This document shows positions 52,340 to 64,000 of a DNA stretch of 64,000 nucleotides, in pieces (position 1 is the first letter of the stretch; each line of letters opens with the position of its first letter). The position numbers and the translations under genes were made by a program. The notes beneath the pieces are model-generated. The model searched no databases, was not told the origin of the DNA, and saw only the letters and a list, made by a program, of their open reading frames with translations. Origin of the DNA: Selaginella tamariscina (lineage: Eukaryota; Streptophyta; Lycopodiopsida; Selaginellales; Selaginellaceae); the NCBI GenBank assembly GCA_003024785.1, contig PUQB01000074.1, positions 449,501-513,500 on the forward strand, read 5' to 3'.

Positions 52340-53810
52340 ACTTTTTAGAGGAGAGATTGGGATGGCTTAGCTTGGGAATTCACAACAAACTATCGAGTCT
52401 GAACCCATCATCAAATGGTGTAATTGCTTCCTCTTGGATTTGGTGTTTGTAGAGTTGAATCTTGTTGCATTGGTGCTGACATTGGTTGTTGCACCTGCGA
52501 TTGTGGCACATAGGGTGCCCTAGAAATTAATTCTTCATCATACAATATAACTTGAGTCGATAATGTTTATTAATAAATGCTTATAAAGAATTTGTTCATT
52601 ATATTATACCATGATACATTGGATATTATGTGGTTACTTAAGTGTCAAGAACTTAAACATACACAACACATCCAAAGACTAGTAAATGTTTCAAACTTCT
52701 AATCCATAATTAATTGTGATGAAACTTAATTTCAAATATATACTTTGTGTTGATAATTCTCCCCATAAACTATACGGCATCTTAGCATGCATAAGCATAC
52801 ACTTGATACTCTCAACTAAAGTTTTATTCATTCTTTAGCAATAACCATTTGATGTAAACTATTTGGTGTTATAAATTGTTGTTGGATGTCATAATCATTA
52901 CAAAAGTTAAAGAAATGTTTGGATCTGTATTCATTCATGATCACTATAGAGAATCTAATTATAGGCCCAAAAGATTTTTAACAATATTTTTATGGATTTA
53001 AAACTTTTGATTTTGTTGTTAATAACTTCATGATACATATCATGAATAAATATAGATAAATGTCAGAAAATATTTTTTTTGCTGATTGGTTTGTACATGC
53101 AATGGCCTACACACATCAAAATGCATCACATGTAAAAGCTTAGTGCTTTGTGACTTAGATAATTATGGAAACAATGTCTTCACATGCTTGCGTAATACAT
53201 AAGCATCACAAAATTGAAGAGTGTACCAATTACTTTATGTCTTTAAGGTGAGCTTATCTATGGACACTACCTAACCATTGGTGCTAAAGCTGAATACTTT
53301 CCATTGGTAGGGACTGTGTTGCTACAAGCACCTTCTCTTCGCAAACCATCACTAATGCGTTTAACTTATAAAGACTAACAAACCTTTAGTGAGTGCTATA
53401 ATTTCTTGAGTGTGCTTGTCTCTAATAATAACTCCTTAATCATAAAAGAAGAAGGTAAAGCCTATCAACTAAAGCACCAATAAATATGATGGTATCTTTA
53501 AGATTCGAAATATAGAACTTGTTTTGAATCATCTTTCTTAACTTAGAAACAAGTTATAATTTAACATCTTCAACACCCACAATTTGAGTGTAATTGTTAT
53601 TCAAAAACAATATAAATTAGCCTAGAAGAGCTTTATAAATAAAAAATGTAACACATTTATTAGTCATATGAAAAGTTGTTCCACTATACCCATCATAGAG
53701 TATTATATTTGTCCCACTCACTACTCCTTATTTTTTCCATTGAACCCTCAACTACGATACCATGTTAACACTCCATATGAGAGATTGGGATGGCTCTAAT
53801 ACCATGTTAA
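52340..53810 (-). mobile_element. Decayed Ty1-copia retrotransposon fragment
   Basis: On the minus strand, 52740-52980 reads as copia integrase core remnants (NEYRSKHFFNFCNDYDIQQQF, then a PNSLHQMVIAKE stretch and KCMLMHAKMPYSLWGE-like wording) with frameshifts and stops. A KYFLTFIY block like the family's YFLTFIDD lies just upstream, near 53070. At 53792-53805 the minus strand reads ATGGTATTAGAGCC, matching the initiator-tRNA-Met primer-binding site. The phrase GAGAGATTGGGATGGCT occurs both at about 52355 and 53780, suggesting LTR-edge remnants. Certainly inactive. Confidence 0.7.
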
Positions 53811-54419
53811 CTTTTCTTTATAAATTTTCTTTCAGTGCCTACATGATTATTAGAATATCATCCTTCTACTCTTAAAGTCACCCATTTGAATATACCCACA
53901 TAACATCATTGCTATATCCAAGTTGAATGTGTTATTTATTTTATGTCAATATAAAATATTAAAGAAATTAAATTAAATGAATCTTTTGAAAAAATTAAAT
54001 TAGTAACACTTTTCAAATAATGAGATTTATTGTGATTGTTATATTTAATTTTAATAAGAAATTAAATTCATTAACTTAATTAAAGAATCTAAATTAATAT
54101 AAAAAAGTGACTAATCACTTAAAAAATGAATTTATTTGAAACAATGCTGCTTTTTTACTTCTTATAAAGTCATGTCTTACTACTTTTTATGTACATATAA
54201 TAAAAATATAATTTATGAATCTTATAATGTAATTATTTTACATTTATAATGATTTTTGAGGTCTAATCTTTTGAAATCTTTAATGTTTATACTTCTTGTT
54301 ATGTTCTTTTTCCTTTTTTTTAATATGTAATTATAATATAGTCATGATTTGCACAATACAAATACAAATGCAAAAAAAAAAAACCCATTAATATATTGTT
54401 TTTTTTTTAATACAAAGTG

Positions 54420-56450
54420 ATAATTGAAATCTAAGTTTTAAGAGAATTTATAAATACTTTCTTAAAAAATAATGTTTTAAATTAGAATTATAAAAGGCCA
54501 TTACATATCCCTAACATACATTACATTTTATGGATATATTACATGTTTAAATTCCCTTTAATAGTTAAAGTTTAAGAAGTAATAAATGATATTAAAATTA
54601 ATATGTCCCATGTGACAATCATGTATGTAGACATGTAAAGTAAGTACATTATTTTAAGGGGTCTATTATGTGACTAATCATTTTAATAATTGTTATATAC
54701 AAAATAATTATTACAAGAAGGTCGTTATAAAATAAAAACTTAATCATAATGCTCAATAATAAAACAACATCTAAATTCAAATGTTGAGCCCACATTTATA
54801 AATTTAATTTTTAGTAAATGAAATTGCATCTTTTATTATTTTCATTAAATAAAATCCTTAAAACAATAGTTTAATCATTGTTTCTAAATAAAATAAGGTC
54901 TTTTAAAGCTCTATATTTCACATGTTATATATGAATTATATATTTACATATTTATATATTTAATTTCATATAATTATTATTTTTGTAGAAAATTTATGCA
55001 CCACTGATATATTTAAAACACACATGTTAAAACATAAAATAGTAAAGTACACATGAAAACTCACGTTAAAAATTTAAATAATAAAGATTAATAAAAAGAT
55101 TGTGATTTGAATATAAAGTTTAAATTATATTAAATAAAACATAATGGAAAAAGGTTAAGTTCATTTTTTAGTTTCAGACGATAATTTTGTTTTCTCAATA
55201 GGCATGAATTTTAATAACAAATTAATAAGAAAATTATCAAAGAATGTAGACATTATTATTAAAAAAAATGAACTTTAATTATTAAACCTTATTAAATATA
55301 ATTAAATAAACAAAAATATTTTACAATAACAATAAGGAAAAAAAAGATATGGAAACATTATGAAATGTACATGGTTGAAGGGTATTGTAAAGAGGTATTT
55401 AAGTTTTGTTTCATTTATGTTGAATTACAAACGTTTATTATTATGTCTATCTAACCTTATGACTTTTATATCAATATAATTATCTTTAACATCATTTATA
55501 TTTATTTTTAAAATTTTAATTATTAAAGGGAATCCCTAAGATATAAGGGATATGTCTTAATTACATAGTCTTTTATAATTCTATTTTAAAATATCATATT
55601 CTAAGAAAGTATATAAGATCTTTTAAAAACTTTGATTTTAATTGTCACTTCGTAAAAAATATATATATATTAATAAGGATATTTTTTAATAAAGAGTATA
55701 ACTTCAACATAATGATATGGTCACCTATTTTAATTTTCATGTGTGCTTTACTATTTTATGTTTTTAATAAGTTTTAACATGTGTATTTTCAATTTATCAT
55801 ATATGCATAAGGGGTGCATAAATTGTTCACAAGAATAATAATTATATGAAATTAGAATATATAAATATGTAAATATATAATTCATATATATAAAATATGG
55901 AGCTTTAAAAGACCTTATTTTACTTAGAAACAATGGTTAGACTATTGTTTTGAAAGATTTTTTAATAAGAATAATAAAGGATGTGATTTCATTTACTTTA
56001 AATCAAATTTTAATATGTGGAGTCAACATTTGAATTTAAATGTTATTTTATTGTTCAACATTATAATCAAATTTTTATTTTATAACGACTTTCTTATAAA
56101 GATTATCTTGCACATAAACAATTTATTAAAAATGATTGGTTCATTAAACCTGTTAAAATGATGTATATACTTTACATGTCTACATGCATGATTGTCACAT
56201 GGGATATGATTAGGAAATCTATTATATAAATAAACTTTTGTATCAATATAATTATCTTTAATATTATTTATATTTACTTTTAAACTTCAGCTGTTAAAGG
56301 GAATTTAACCATATAATATATATTAAAGGGAATTTAAACATATAAGATATCCCTAAGATATAATATCATTTTTTTTAAAGAAAGGATATGTAAAATCTTT
56401 TAAAACGTCAATTTATATTATCACTTACTATAAAAAAATAATAATATATT
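54420..56450. repeat. Large imperfect inverted repeat (foldback-like)
   Basis: Segments match their reverse complements: 54605-54640 with 56170-56205 (CATGTGACAATCATG core), 54900-54985 with 55835-55915, and 55021-55060 with 55736-55787. Arms are about 500-700 bp around a centre near 55390. A direct copy of the outer right arm (CAATATAATTATCTTTAA then TTAAAGGGAAT) lies inside at 55470-55650 and again at 56243-56460. No open frame of note. Probably a decayed foldback or MITE-like element. Confidence 0.75.
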
Positions 56451-56459
56451 AATAGGGTT

Positions 56460-57900
56460 TTATTTTCATAATGGTAAAAGGCACATATATGACAAACATT
56501 ACTCTTTTTGAATATTATTCCTTTTTTAAAAATACAACTTTTGTTAAAAAATTTAACCAAGTGATTGTTGAAGTGGTTTAAAATAGATATGTCTCAATTT
56601 ACGTTAGTTAACAACCTCAGAGTTGTCTACTCTGTATATGTATACATTTATGATACATGTGTATATACTTATGTACATGTTTGTATTGGGGCAACTCTAA
56701 TAATAATTTAAATAAATACAGATGTACACACATTATCAAGATATTCAATTAAATTATGTAAACATAAAACATCATTAAAATATTTTAATTTTACAATTAA
56801 AACTTTGTAAAAAAAATTAAAAACTCATTCACATAAGCTATATTTCTATGGTATACTTCATTACTAATATTCAAAGCCCATACTAAGATATCCTAATTTG
56901 AAATAAATTCTAAATTATTTAATTCATGAAGATATATACTTTATGATTTATTAAAGATATAATATTGTTATTTAAGCAAATTTAAAATTAAAATAATTTA
57001 AGCCATGTAGTTAAGTCATATATTTGGGCCGCCTTTATTTATTAACATGTTAACTTTTCATTTTAAAATTAAGTTTCTTACCTTTGTGTGAAATAGTTAA
57101 TAACGTAAATAAAATACAAGAACTATTATGATTTTAATGCATAGTACTAGAAAATAGTTTACTAAACTATATATAATATATATATATATATTCATAAAAT
57201 GTCATAATTATCTTGGGCTTTACCTGAACGGTTGGATTTAATGTAAATCATTCAAATCAATCTTAGTGAAAGTTCTCTATATGTGATAATTAATACTTAT
57301 AAATCACACACACACGTACTGCATATATTTAAACATATTCCAAGTGTGTATTAAAAAATAAGAAAAATTACATATATACCTGAAATTTATTAGATTTAAT
57401 TTTATATTTTTATAAATTTTAATTTACATATATACCCACGCGAAAGTTTTAAATTTATATTTATATGCTTGCAAAACTCCATTGCTTGTATTTTAATTTT
57501 TAAATAATAATATTTAATGAAAATATACATATTTAAAATAAAATAATTAAAATATTAATTATTAAATGTTAAAAATGTCATAATACCAAATGTTAAGAAA
57601 TAACATATTTTTAAAAATAATATTATATTACAATATATAGTTTAATTGATTATGTTAAAACTAAATATAATAAAATATAAAATAATCATAAAGTTTTCTT
57701 GAATTTAAAAAAGTTCTAATTGATACTTATAAATCACATATTTAAACATATGTACTAATTCAAGTGTATTAAAAAAAGACAGCTTATATATATGCACAAG
57801 TCCAATGGACATATATAACCTTATTGAAAAATTAATATCTAACTGGATAATCTTAACCAAATCTTGGTGAGTTCCATACAGAGCCTTACAATAGACATAT
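56460..57900. other. AT-rich spacer upstream of PME E
   Basis: No coding signal. The phrase TACTTATAAATCACA is repeated near 57292 and 57724. Confidence 0.45.
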
Positions 57901-57917
57901 TAAGAAGACAAATCCTG

Positions 57918-57925
57918 TATAAATA
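57918..57925 (+). promoter_or_regulatory. TATA box of PME E
   Basis: TATAAATA 55 bp upstream of the ATG, at the same spacing as PME A and C. Confidence 0.6.
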
Positions 57926-57972
57926 AATTTGTAATCACTTTGCATTTCAAATCATAAATTAATTTTCCAACA

Positions 57973-59663
57973 ATGAAAACTCTATCTCTTTTAATACTCT
58001 TCTTCTTTGTGAGCTATGCAGCTTGCCAGAGCTTTACTGAATTACAATCCTCACTGGAATATGCAGAGAATAATCCGGTAAGGTTAGTTGTCAACTGCGG
58101 TGCTGAATCAAATTTCTCAACAGTACAAGGTGCTATAGACGCCGTTCCCGCTGGCAATAAACAACGTTATAATATACATGTTTGCTCAGGGATTTACCGG
58201 TAAGATATTTTATTTATGATTTTATTTATTTATTTTATTTATGATTTTATTAAATTTTACTGCAGTGAAAAGGTTATTATTCCAAATAATAAAAGTTTAG
58301 TATTATTGGGCTTAAAACTAATCCAAGGAGTGTTATCCTTGTATGGAATGAATCACACCCAGTGCCTACTTCTCAAGCTCCAAGTTTTCAGATATTCGGT
58401 AGATTCTTCATTGCAAAATATATAAGTTTTCTGGTAATTATTTAAAATAATTATATTATTTAATAATTTGTTTTTAAAAAAATAATTAATTATATTACAG
58501 AACGATGGAGCACCAAATGCAGTACCTGGAGCACAGATGCAGGCACCTGCCTTGATGGTTAATGGAGATTATGCACAGTTTTATAATTGTTTTTTCCATG
58601 GTTGGCAAGATACTCTCTATGATAAACAAGGAAAACACTACTTTAAAGACTGTGTTATTGAGGGTAATATAGATTTCATCTTTGGAGCTGGTCAGAGTAT
58701 TTACCAAGTAGTAAGTAAATAAATAATAATAATAATTTTTATTAATTATTACTTTTTTAAATTCAGAACTGCAAAATCATTTCAAACGGGCAACCAGTTG
58801 GAGTATTAACAGCAAACAGCAGGCAGAACACCTCATTAACAACTGCTGGTTACGTGTTTAACGAGTGCTACATCGGCGGCACTGGAACTGTCTCACTTGG
58901 TCGGCCCTGGGGAGCATATGCCCTAACATTCTTTGTGCACTCCTATCTCGAAAGCATTGTTAAACCAGAGGGCTGGGAAAAGTTCGTCCCGGACGAGACT
59001 GATGAGTAAGTTCGTGTGTAATTAACCCTAACCCTAACCTTAATTTTATAAATTGTAGTTAACCCTAACCCTAACCCTAATTCCATTAGCCCTAACCCTA
59101 ATTTGCAGCACTTGCTGGTTTGCGGAGTACGAGAATATCGGCCGGGTGCAAATGTGAGTCAACGTGTCTGGTTTGGACGGCAGCTGACTAAGGAGCAAGC
59201 TGATTACTACACCAGTTTTGATTATATTAATGGAACGTGGTGGATTGATCAGCAGAGTTCCTTAATCTCTACTAATGAAGATTATATTTCTCTTAACAAC
59301 GCCACTTCCGTACAGAGCCCACCTCCCGTACAGAGTCCACCTGTCGTACATAGTCCACCTGGCACTCCCATACAGAGTCCACCTCCCGTACAGAGTCCAC
59401 CTGTCGTACATAGTCCACCTGGCACTCCCATACAGAGCCCACCTCCCGTAGAGAGTCCACATATGCCACCTGCCACTCCCATACAGAGTCCACCTGGCAC
59501 CTCCGTACAGAGTCCACCTCCGCCATCTCCCGTACAGGGTCCTCCACCCGCTTCCGTACAAAATCCACTTGGTCCGCCTGAGGACAACGGTCCTGGTGAT
59601 GATTATGGTGACGATGGTGGTGATGATTATGGTGACGATGGTGGTGATGGTGTGAGGTGGTGA
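57973..59663 (+). CDS. PME E: pectin methylesterase with proline-rich and Asp/Gly tail
   Basis: Five exons: 57973-58199, 58266-58433, 58501-58707, 58767-59005 and 59109-59663. Signal peptide [19 protein letters not shown]. Motifs: [46 protein letters not shown] and [10 protein letters not shown]. After [14 protein letters not shown] comes a tail of [19 protein letters not shown] repeats (about 59311-59580), then a [10 protein letters not shown]-type acidic end. The tail resembles extensins and may tether the enzyme in the wall. One-base frame changes occur in exon 2 near 58300 and in exon 5 near 59143, so the sequence as given is not continuously open. Unlike A and C, it has no minus-strand PME partner downstream. 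Confidence 0.78.
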
Positions 59664-59699
59664 TATCTGATCTCTTGTAGTTTATGTTTTGTTAAACCT

Positions 59700-60073
59700 T
59701 GGTTTTTAATATCAACAGTTTTGCGATAATATTTATACGTAATATATATATATATATAGACACACATACACACACATTTATAAGTATATAATCATTATGC
59801 ATTGTACATTATAACTATATATATATATATAATATATAGTCCACGTCATCTGTGTTTTCTATATATGGATTATAATGGTTTAGGGTTGTTTATTCGGTGT
59901 GTTAATGAAGTAAATTGTAATTTATATCTATCTATCTATCTATCTATCTATATTATAATTGCTATTTTAATATAGGCAATCTTAAATTTAATCTATTTTA
60001 AATATATACAATCTCAAACTTAATTATAGAGGATTGCATTTCATAAAGTTTACATATCCATGTATTATTCAGT

Positions 60074-60151
<78 letters not shown>

Positions 60152-60520
60152 AATTAAAGAGAGTGTTATTAAACCATATGTTACATAGTTTAATTTTAAA
60201 TATTATATTAAATATATTGCAATGAACATATTATAAAATTTTAAATATATTAAAATTACATGATCAATTTTAAATTAAATTTCAAATTTAATATCTCAAT
60301 GTGCAGTAGGATTTTCATCTTTTAAACCCCAGTGCTGATTTAAATATTAAATTCAAAAAATTTTAAAATATTAAAATGTATATTCGTTTTAAATTTGAAT
60401 TTGAAATAATATCATAATGTCATGAATATTGCATGTATTGTGTGTGTATGCGTGTGTGTATGGATATACACATGAGAGGAAAGGTGTACAAGTTTGAGGT
60501 TATGTATTCAAGTCTTTACA
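59700..60520. other. Spacer with TATC, CA and TA microsatellites
   Basis: (TATC)n at 59927-59950, (CA)n at 60074-60108 and (TA)n at 60109-60140. No gene seen between the convergent PME E and flippase genes. Confidence 0.6.
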
Positions 60521-60524
60521 GTAT

Positions 60525-61225
60525 TCAGTCAGATTCCGAATAAGGAACGTCATCAAGCTCCAGAGCCGTTGATGGCTTGGCAGATCCAACGCTTCTAACT
60601 CGTTCTTCTTTGTATTGAAGCTCCCTAGCAATGTCTATATCAGACGGCCAAAATTTCTCCATTATTATCTTACCACAAAACCTCGGTAGTAATGCTGCTA
60701 TTACTATCAGTATTATGTTTAACCAAAATGTAACTGTAGATACCATGTGGAAAGTAACCCTGCATAAACACACCATCTTAAACCTGTACGTGTGCGTGTG
60801 TCTGTACGTCTGTGTCGCTATATATACATCTATATACACTTAACACTCTTACATATAGTTTATATACATCCATATACACTTACACTTAACACCCACCTAC
60901 ATGGAAGACTTACATACATATAATACAGACACACGCACACGTATACGCACGCATGAAGTACATGATATAGCCCTAGGTTTATTAACTTACCTGTAGTGGA
61001 AAATAAAACCTTGATTTGTTAGCGAGTCAAGCACGAACAAGCAACAGAAGGACACAGTAATGGATCCCCATATTGCCGCGTGTGTAATCCACGTCCAATG
61101 TTGCACGTCCATTGCTAAGTGAAGGTTAACAAGTATAACAAACTGGCTGTCCATAAACATCCCAGTCCCCATATATCCACTGTAGAGGCTGTACAACAAC
61201 AAATACAACGTTAATACTTGTCCAT

Positions 61226-61260
<35 letters not shown>

Positions 61261-61837
61261 ATATATAGAAGAGAGAGAGAGAGAGAGAGAGAGAGGTAGG
61301 TGTACCTTGGTAAGCAAAGAAAGGCACGTAGAAGAGCACCAGACTCTGCCACAGTGTGTCAAGCATGGTGGCCCAGAAGAGGAGAGAGTTGTAGCTCTCC
61401 TCCCTCTGGCCAATTCCATACAATGCAGGGAACCTGAGCAAGGTCTTGTGGCTTAAGTCCTTGTCCATGATCCCCACTACAATTGTAGGCACAGATGTGT
61501 AGATTAGGGAGTAGAACATGAGGTTCCAGTCGAAGAGCGCCGTCTGTGCGGAAAATGCAGTGTGCAATGTATACCTGCACCATCCTATCAATTAACACAC
61601 ACACACACACACACACATGCTACACAATTTTCTTCAATCATGTCCGCTGTGAGATTTCATGAAACGTGTAATCCATGAGAGAGAGAGAGAGAGAGAGAGC
61701 TGTGGGTGTGTGTATATGTACATACATGTCATGGAATTAAGCGTAAGCACTTGTTTATGTGTACGTATTTACACACATATATGTGTCTGTGTGTATGCAT
61801 ATATAATATGGTAGAAGATACATAGTTTAAAAGGTAG

Positions 61838-61884
<47 letters not shown>

Positions 61885-62318
61885 GCGTGTGTGTGTATAT
61901 ATACGTACATGTCATAGAATTAAGCATAAGTACTTGTTTATGTGTACGTATTTCCGGCAAACACACGCATATGCATACATATATGTGTCTGTGTGTCTGA
62001 ATATATAATGTGGTAGAAGATATATAGTTTAAAAGGTAGATATATATATATATCTAGAGAGAGAGACGGGGGAGATGTACATACCAGAAGAGCATCATGA
62101 CGAAGACGGCGTTGCGGTAGAAGTTGTAGAGGACCATGTAAGCAAGGCGTTGGTAGTTCCAGTGGCCGTGGACGAGCAAGAGACGTTTCAAAAACCTAAA
62201 CTGTCCCATCGCGAAGTCGGATGCCATCACCGCCTGTCTCCCTTCCTGCCCACTCAGTCCAATCCCCACGTCAGCCGTCTGTATCATGGATACGTCATTC
62301 GCACCTGGAAAACACCGT

Positions 62319-62357
<39 letters not shown>

Positions 62358-64000
62358 ACATCTACATACATATACGATATGTACAAATATATACGTAATA
62401 CAAATGCATACGCACATTCGCATAGAATGTGTGCGTGTATGTATCCGTCATACGTCGTCACACTGTAAAATAAAAAAATAGATATATATAATCATATTTA
62501 TACATGTGTATATGTATATATTATGATGTATATATATGAGGTTATACATATGACCCCTCTCTCTTCAAGGTCTAAAACAAAAACCATACACACATCTCTG
62601 TATATCCATAAACATGTAGAGATACATATGTATATATTAATATATGTACACAAACACACACACACACACATACACAGACACTGACGCACGCGCCCACACA
62701 CACAAGCTTACCATCTCCAATGGCTAAGGTAATTGCATTAGTCTTGCGTTTCATAAGTGAAACAATACCGGCCTTCTGCAAAGGAGCAACTCTACAACAT
62801 ATTACAACTCTGCATCCTATCGCCAAGTTGAAAAGCTGCACATACACATACATGTTCCGTGTGTGTAAGTGAGTGTGTGTTGGCACGCCAACTAGATAAC
62901 TTTATGACAGTTTATGAATATCAGAAAGAAGACATATATACATAGGTATATTAACGCACACATTTGAATAAACTACTTACATATTGTTCAACGTCAGCTG
63001 AGAGAGCATGAACAAGACTGTTCCCATCAATAATGAGTGCAAGCTGCTGTTTCGTAGCCAGCTTTGACGAAGAATCATCAATGCCACCAGCTTTCCAAAC
63101 TTTCCCAAGAATCCCATTCTCTTCCCCAACTTTCCCAACGATCCCATACTCAGAAATAGCACTTTTCAACTTCTCAATGCAGATTTCTTTCGAGTTACCA
63201 TTAACGATAACTTGCTTCATTTCCGGCGTGAGAAGCTGGCATGAAAAGCCTATAGAAATCGCTGTTTCTTGTTTGTCACCTGTCAGGACCCATATTTTAA
63301 CTCCTGAATTACACAAAAATCAATTAGTAAAAAGCATATAATGATAATAATAAATTACATTAATTATAGATGCATATAGATTGGGTACACATGAATTGAG
63401 AATGCATACACATTTTCTTAAATTATACCATTAAGTCTAACAGTAATATTAATCATAATACACATCGTGTGTGTGTGTTGTGTGTTAGTTAGAGGCAACA
63501 CACATGCATACGTGAACATGACGAACAGAAGCATATATATAGTATACGTATAGATTTAAAACAATTATATAATAGTTATTTTGTTTGTTTTTTTTAATTT
63601 GAACTAAAAATTATTCATAAATACTGTTAATTTGCATTCATTTGTGTTGATCACGTTAAGTTCCATTTCTGTTTTGGAGTTTCTTTATATATGGATACAT
63701 ACGGCTTGTGTATATATAGTGCTGTTTACTATACGGCCATACATACATATACCATGCAGTAACAGAATTAGATATCAGAATTGTGTGTGTGTGTGTGTGA
63801 GAGGAGAGAGAGAGAGGATTACCTATACCTATGTATATATATTAATTATACACACCTGAATTTCTTAAAGAGGCTATTGTCTCAGGAACACCTTCTTGAA
63901 GCTTATCTTCAATAGCAGTCGCACCCAACAAAACCAGGTCACTCTCTACTGTACTAGCCGCCTCCCTTAACAGCTTCACCCTGTCGTGCAATGCCGTACT
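60525..64000 (-). CDS. ALA1: P4-type phospholipid-transporting ATPase (flippase), ALA1-like, C-terminal part
   Basis: Seven exons: 63856-64000 (continues beyond the window), 62981-63303, 62712-62835, 62085-62304, 61306-61574, 60991-61188 and 60525-60759. The P-domain has [17 protein letters not shown], then TLAIGDG and, across the junction, the usual DGxND motif, and [20 protein letters not shown]. After [16 protein letters not shown] come six membrane segments (for example [19 protein letters not shown] and [20 protein letters not shown]), ending in a short cytosolic tail, YSESD. The closest match is Arabidopsis ALA1, a plasma-membrane flippase. The DKTGT phosphorylation site would be in exons to the right. 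All visible exons are open. Introns carry many CA and GA tracts. Confidence 0.9.
61840..61882. repeat. Intronic GA tract within a duplicated segment
   Basis: 61675-61800 and 61840-62010 share the order GA-tract, GTGTGTGTATAT, GTACATGTCAT-GAATTAAGC, then CTTGTTTATGTGTACGTATTT: a tandem duplication of about 180 bp in a flippase intron. A third partial copy begins near 62020. Confidence 0.8.

Overview
This is nuclear DNA of a land plant. Genes have many short GT-AG introns, and the recognisable families are plant families: pectin methylesterases, a PLS-type PPR protein, an LRR receptor-like protein of the At4g22730 type, an ALA1-type phospholipid flippase, a homologue of the plant CCCH/RRM proteins, and an amaranthin-aerolysin lectin. 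Two things hint at a free-sporing vascular plant such as a lycophyte: the style of the intronless PPR gene, and a large coiled-coil protein with Sfi1-like (centrin-binding type) Trp repeats. That placement is inference. Introns and spacers are unusually full of (CA)n, (TA)n and (GA)n microsatellites.

Layout. 1-904 (-): start of a coiled-coil protein gene that leaves the window on the left. 1090-1725 (-): decayed protein kinase. 2507-4189 (+): amaranthin-amaranthin-aerolysin lectin with frame breaks. 4200-12500: repeat-derived DNA with no supported gene. 12551-20098 (-): about twenty-exon coiled-coil/Sfi1-like gene. 21629-24240 (+): LOTUS-like + RRM protein related to plant CCCH proteins but without the zinc finger. 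24757-30632 (-): eight-exon LRR receptor pseudokinase. 31424-36738 (-): many-exon membrane protein with repeated acidic exons. 37572-39996 (+): PPR gene read in three successive frames. 40160-59663: five pectin methylesterase (PME) genes, A(+) B(-) C(+) D(-) E(+), where A/B and C/D are convergent pairs. A and E end in extensin-like proline-rich tails. 50100-57950: AT-rich spacer with a decayed Ty1-copia element and a large inverted repeat. 60525-64000 (-): C-terminal half of an ALA1-type P4-ATPase.

The clearest functional grouping is the PME cluster, which would act on cell-wall homogalacturonan. It looks like tandem duplication of a convergent two-gene unit. A pattern running through the window is that many otherwise well-conserved exons change frame by one base with few or no nonsense substitutions. 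This could be recent pseudogenisation, but it also looks like uncorrected indel error in the assembly. PME B and PME C's remaining exons show that not every stretch is affected. All exon coordinates are hand-derived from splice signals and family similarity.
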